The notes under the pieces were generated by a model. That model saw only the letters and a program-made list of their open reading frames with translations, was not told the DNA's origin and did not search any database. From Polaromonas sp. UBA5171 (GTDB taxonomy: Bacteria; Pseudomonadota; Gammaproteobacteria; Burkholderiales; Burkholderiaceae_C): a stretch of 8,787 bases of DNA. Below are positions 5,587 through 8,787 of the stretch, piece by piece. The position numbers and the translations under genes are program-made. The first letter of the stretch is position 1. Each line of letters opens with the position of its first letter. The DNA lies in NCBI GenBank assembly GCA_002413395.1, contig DHWX01000058.1, forward strand, positions 1-8,787, given 5' to 3'.

Positions 5587-6675
5587 ATGGGCCGTCTGTT
5601 TTGGAAATTTTTTATAGTGTTCTGGGTCGCACAGATCTCGATATTTTTGACGGTGGGCTTGATGTTGCTGGCTTGGCCAGCTGCCGCACTAGACACGCCA
5701 TTCAAGCACCCCATGGATCGTTGTTCAGCACCGGATTGCGCACAGGCGAGCACGCCGACCTGGCCGAAGGTGGGCCTGCCTCCGCCGCTGCCGTTGGGCG
5801 CCGGTTTGTTAGTCAGCGTGGCTTTTGCGGCATGGTTGAGTTGGTATTTTTCGCGACCCATCCGCAGTTTGAACATTGCATTTGAAGCGCTCGCCGACGG
5901 TAAGCTGAATACACGCGTGGGCAAGGCGATGGGATCGCGCCGGGACGAGCTCGCCAATCTGGGGCAGGCCTTTGACCGAAGTGCCGCAAAACTGCAGGCG
6001 CAAGTTGAGGCGCAGCGCAGACTATTGCATGACGTCTCTCATGAGCTGCGCTCCCCTCTTGCGCGCCTGCAGGCATGCAGCGACTTGATGGTGCAGCAGC
6101 CACAGCGTTCCGTGGAGCTGGTGCAGCGTATTGAGCGTGAAACGAGTCGAATGGACAAGCTCGTGGGCGAACTGCTGACTTTGGCTCGGCTGGATTCGAC
6201 GACAAACCAGGCACCCGCTGAATTGGTGGATTTGATCGAACTTGCGCAGTCTATTTGTAGTGACGCCGAACTCGAAATGCAAGCAAAATCCTGCCGACTG
6301 CAAATCCACATTCCTGAGCAGATGCAGATCAAAGGCGATGCCGAGTTACTCTACCGGGCGCTGGATAACGTGCTACGCAATGCGGTTCGATTTTCCCCGA
6401 TTGGAGGCATCATAGGACTGCACATCACTGTCAATGCGACCAACCGCAGTGTGCTGATCAGTATTTCAGACGAGGGACCTGGACTACCCCCAAAAGATGT
6501 AGATCGAATTTTTGAGCCCTTCTTTCGTAGCGATTCCAATTTCGACAAAGGTGATCATGGGTGTGGTCTTGGCCTGGCCATCACCCGCAGTGTCGTGCTG
6601 GCGCATCAAGGACAGATCAGTGCCAGCAACCGCGGCGGCGGCGGCCTTGAAGTGATCATTACGCTGCCCGCCTAA
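5587..6675 (+). CDS. cpxA: CpxA-like sensor histidine kinase with a very short periplasmic loop
   Basis: This inner-membrane kinase of 362 residues should phosphorylate the regulator encoded just upstream. TM1 spans about 9-33 and TM2 about 68-88, followed by HAMP (about 90-140), the dimerisation box HDVSHELRSPLARL with phospho-His H152, and a HATPase domain with the N box DNVLRNAVRFSP (N261, N265), G1 DEGPGL (295-300), F box FEPFFR (309-314) and G2 GCGLGLA (325-331). All catalytic motifs are intact. The periplasmic part is only about 34 residues, too short for the PAS-like sensor of E. coli CpxA; it contains HPMDRCSAPDC (41-51), with His, Met and two Cys that could bind a metal or form a disulfide. 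The ribosome site GGAG (5575-5578) overlaps the end of the regulator gene, so the pair is co-translated. CpxA is the best family name; the signal sensed is unknown. Confidence 0.88.
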   Translation: MGRLFWKFFIVFWVAQISIFLTVGLMLLAWPAAALDTPFKHPMDRCSAPDCAQASTPTWPKVGLPPPLPLGAGLLVSVAFAAWLSWYFSRPIRSLNIAFEALADGKLNTRVGKAMGSRRDELANLGQAFDRSAAKLQAQVEAQRRLLHDVSHELRSPLARLQACSDLMVQQPQRSVELVQRIERETSRMDKLVGELLTLARLDSTTNQAPAELVDLIELAQSICSDAELEMQAKSCRLQIHIPEQMQIKGDAELLYRALDNVLRNAVRFSPIGGIIGLHITVNATNRSVLISISDEGPGLPPKDVDRIFEPFFRSDSNFDKGDHGCGLGLAITRSVVLAHQGQISASNRGGGGLEVIITLPA

Positions 6676-6915
6676 AGCAACGCATCTGTCAGATTCATGA
6701 GCTCTTGCATCATCGTTGGAAGCCGCAGATTCAAACCCTTTGATTCGTCATCACAGCCAATGCGCTTGGGTTCTTTTCGATGTATAGGGTGCGAATTGCT
6801 TGAGTTACTGCGACAGATCCCTACTTCGCGACAAACCCTAGTTAAAGGATTGACATTGATAGCTTACGACCAGGCTTTACATTTTGACGCCCACCATTAG
6901 CCGGACCAAAACACG
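6676..6915 (+). promoter_or_regulatory. Intergenic region ahead of the efflux operon, with a degenerate CpxR-like site
   Basis: These 240 bases hold no convincing gene; a 67-codon ORF (6697-6900) lacks a ribosome site and any motif. TTGACA at 6850-6855 is a perfect -35 hexamer, though no good -10 sits at the normal distance. CTTAC-N8-TTTAC at 6863-6880 reads on the minus strand as GTAAA-N8-GTAAG, a 9-of-10 match to the CpxR half-sites at the longest allowed spacer. CpxR activates the mexAB-oprM efflux operon in Pseudomonas aeruginosa, so control here is plausible but weakly supported. No clear terminator follows the kinase gene, so read-through is also possible. Confidence 0.3.
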
Positions 6916-8322
6916 ATGTTCTCACTCCCCTCATTTGCTAGACACAGCACCCTGATCCTGCTGCATTGCGCCCTGTTGTCGGCTTGCACGGCGGTTGGCC
7001 CTTCGTACCAGGTTCCAGCCACAGTGCAACTGCTCACATCCAGCCAATGGCAAGCGGTCCAGCCACATGGTGGGGATACCGGCGAGCTGCTGACCTGGTG
7101 GAAGCGCTTGCAAGACACCAGCTTGAACGAACTGTTGCAGTTGGCTGAAGCCAACAACCCATCATTGCAAAAAGCCGCTGCCAATATCGCCTCTGCCCGC
7201 GCCCGCGTCACCTCAGCGCGCGCTTCCGGCCAGTCGACTCTGACCGGCTCGACCCCTGCCAGCCGCAGCAACACCCTAGGCACTGCCCAAACCATCACTA
7301 CCGGCGAACTGGATGCCAGTTGGGAGATCGATCTATTTGGCAGTATGCGTCGCTCCGCCGAGTCAGCCGACGCGCTGCTGCAGGCACGCCAGGCCGACTG
7401 GCATGATGCGCGCGTTTCTCTGGCCGCCGAAGTGGCCACCGACTACGTGACCTACCGCGCCTGCCAGCTAACGCTGCAGACAGTGCAGTCAAATGCGCTT
7501 TCCATCCAGGCTACGGCCCGCATCACCCAGCGGTCGTTGCAGGCCGGCATGACGTCCCGGGCCGATGCCGATCTGGCCGATGCCAGTGCTGCAAGCGCCT
7601 CAGCCACCGCAATTTCCCAAAAAACCGAGTGTGACATCACCATCAAAGCCTTGGTGGCCCTAACCGGGCTGGCAGAACCTGCGCTACGCCAGCTGCTGGA
7701 TACGCAGCCGCCCAAATTGCCCCCGTCGGCCAGCCTGACTGTGCATACCCTGCCAGTGGATCTGCTCAGTCAGCGGCCTGATCTGGTATCGGCTGAACGT
7801 GCCCTGGCCTCCGCCAGTGCCAAGATTGGCGTGGCTGAGGCTGACCGCTATCCACGCCTGTCGCTGACGGGTTCGCTGTCGCGTACCCGCACTGATGGGG
7901 TGGACACCACGCCCTGGTCTTTTGGCCCCAGCCTGTCTCTGCCGCTACTCAATGGCGGAGCCAAACGCGCCGCCGTGGACTCCGCCCAGGCAGCCTACGA
8001 CTTGGAGCTGGCCACCTACCGGCAGGCTGTGCGCACCGCTGTGCAAGAGGTAGAGAAAAACCTGCTGCAGCAAGACAGCGCCGAGCGCCGCACCGCTGAT
8101 GTACGCCGCAGCGCAGTGGGCTACCGCAGCTTCGCCACATCAGTGGAAGCCAATTGGCGTGCTGGTGGCGACAGCCTGCTGAACCTAGAAGTCGCTCGGC
8201 GCAACGCCATTGCGGCCGAGCAAACCTTAATTGCCGTGCAGCGCGACCAGTTGCTGTACGGCATTGCCTTGTACAAAGCCGTTGGCGGTGGCTGGCCGGT
8301 ATCTATTGGAGACGCGAAGTGA
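6916..8322 (+). CDS. Outer-membrane efflux lipoprotein (NodT/OprM family)
   Basis: This is the outer-membrane channel of a tripartite RND efflux system, a trimeric tunnel that releases drugs, solvents or other toxic compounds from the cell. The 468 residues are full length for the family. The N terminus is a lipoprotein signal with lipobox LLSAC, giving lipidated C24, followed by TAVGPSY as is typical of NodT proteins. Two related halves each carry the coiled-coil/strand pattern: WWKRLQDTSLNELLQLAEANNPSL, ASWEIDLFGSMRRSAESADA, then LPVDLLSQRPDLVSAERALA, RYPRLSLTGS, and GPSLSLPLLNGGAKRAAV. These are hallmark segments. The Shine-Dalgarno before the ATG is weak (GGA near 6903-6905). The adaptor gene starts inside its last codon, so the two are one operon. 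The substrate cannot be deduced. Confidence 0.93.
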   Translation: MFSLPSFARHSTLILLHCALLSACTAVGPSYQVPATVQLLTSSQWQAVQPHGGDTGELLTWWKRLQDTSLNELLQLAEANNPSLQKAAANIASARARVTSARASGQSTLTGSTPASRSNTLGTAQTITTGELDASWEIDLFGSMRRSAESADALLQARQADWHDARVSLAAEVATDYVTYRACQLTLQTVQSNALSIQATARITQRSLQAGMTSRADADLADASAASASATAISQKTECDITIKALVALTGLAEPALRQLLDTQPPKLPPSASLTVHTLPVDLLSQRPDLVSAERALASASAKIGVAEADRYPRLSLTGSLSRTRTDGVDTTPWSFGPSLSLPLLNGGAKRAAVDSAQAAYDLELATYRQAVRTAVQEVEKNLLQQDSAERRTADVRRSAVGYRSFATSVEANWRAGGDSLLNLEVARRNAIAAEQTLIAVQRDQLLYGIALYKAVGGGWPVSIGDAK

Positions 8323-8787
8323 AACTAGCAAAAAACAGTCTGATCGCGGCCACCGTGCTGTTGGTGGTCGTCGGTGTATGGGTGCTCAAATCCAGCGCCG
8401 CGCCTGCTGCTACTGTGGCCACCAGCGCCAATGCGGGGCTGACTGTCAGCGCCGTCACGCCACAGCAGGTCACCTGGGGCCGCAACCTGCAACTATCCGG
8501 CGGGCTGTTTGCCTGGCAAACAGCCAGCATCGCCAGCGAGGAAGCCGGCCTGCGCATCGCCGAGGTGCTGGTCGATGTGGGCAGCGTAGTCAAACGCGGC
8601 CAGTTGCTGGCACGCTTGAACGACGCCGCCGTGCAGGCCGAGCTGCGCTCCCAGCAGGCGAGCGTGGTCCAGGCCCGCGCCAAGCTGGCCAAGGCCAAGG
8701 CCGAGGCCGACCGTAGCAAGATGGTGAAAGACAGTGGTGCCTTGTCGGATCAACAGGTCACCTCCTACCTAAGGCGTCACGTGAAAA
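8319..8787 (+). CDS. RND efflux periplasmic adaptor (membrane fusion protein), partial
   Basis: This gene is cut by the window edge; 156 residues are visible. It starts at a GTG whose GTGA overlaps the stop of the outer-membrane channel gene, a four-base overlap typical of coupled efflux operons. The N terminus is a membrane anchor or uncleaved signal (LIAATVLLVVVGVWVLK), followed by a strand region and the lipoyl-like half motif IASEEAGLRIAEVLVDVGSV with VKRGQLLARLNDAAVQAEL. The coiled-coil hairpin begins at AELRSQQASVVQARAKLAKA and turns at MVKDSGALSDQQVTSYL. Adaptors link the inner-membrane RND pump to the outer-membrane channel. The last residues (RRHVK) depart from the family, which normally continues YLTAE or similar, so the sequence may be interrupted or of low quality from about 8770. 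The RND pump gene is expected downstream. Confidence 0.88.
   Translation, partial: MKLAKNSLIAATVLLVVVGVWVLKSSAAPAATVATSANAGLTVSAVTPQQVTWGRNLQLSGGLFAWQTASIASEEAGLRIAEVLVDVGSVVKRGQLLARLNDAAVQAELRSQQASVVQARAKLAKAKAEADRSKMVKDSGALSDQQVTSYLRRHVK

Noticed and set aside
6697..6900. 67-codon plus-strand ORF between kinase and efflux genes
   Set aside because: There is no ribosome binding site, no recognised motif and an odd composition; it fills a promoter region.

Overview
The window looks like chromosomal DNA of a betaproteobacterium, probably Burkholderiales/Comamonadaceae. This is an inference from the moderately high GC content, the codon use, and the style of the two-component and efflux proteins; no marker gene fixes the species. 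I saw no rRNA, tRNA or CRISPR array.

Left part (1 to about 3,650): a worn accessory region. It opens with the broken end of a serine recombinase on the minus strand, followed by about 650 bases of gene-free sequence with diverged repeats. Next comes a wreck of a type I restriction-modification locus. One small ORF (892-1392) carries the nuclease domain of HsdR joined in frame to what looks like the C-terminal helix of HsdS, so most of hsdR, all of hsdM and most of hsdS appear to have been lost. An unrecognised 285-residue gene follows it with almost no gap. A flavin reductase-family gene (2314-2856) stands alone after that. About 800 bases without a convincing gene then hold a perfect 32-bp palindrome (3049-3080).

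Right part (about 3,650 to the end): an ordered envelope-stress and efflux block. Two minus-strand genes (an EF-hand protein and a 141-residue protein of unknown function) lie divergent to a CpxR-like response regulator and a CpxA-like sensor kinase. Two nearly identical CpxR-type boxes, GTAAA-N5-GTAAA, sit upstream of the EF-hand gene (4271-4285) and in the divergent promoter region of the regulator (4805-4819). This suggests that the regulator controls itself, the unknown gene and the EF-hand gene. Downstream on the same strand is a tripartite efflux operon: an outer-membrane lipoprotein channel (6916-8322) overlapping a periplasmic adaptor (8319 to beyond the window). The RND pump gene is expected just outside.

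The most interesting reading is a small, apparently self-regulated Cpx-like circuit. Its sensor has a minimal Cys/His/Met-bearing periplasmic loop instead of the usual sensor domain, and its predicted targets include a calcium-binding-type protein and an uncharacterised protein, with an efflux pump next door. The second most interesting item is the HsdR-HsdS chimera.
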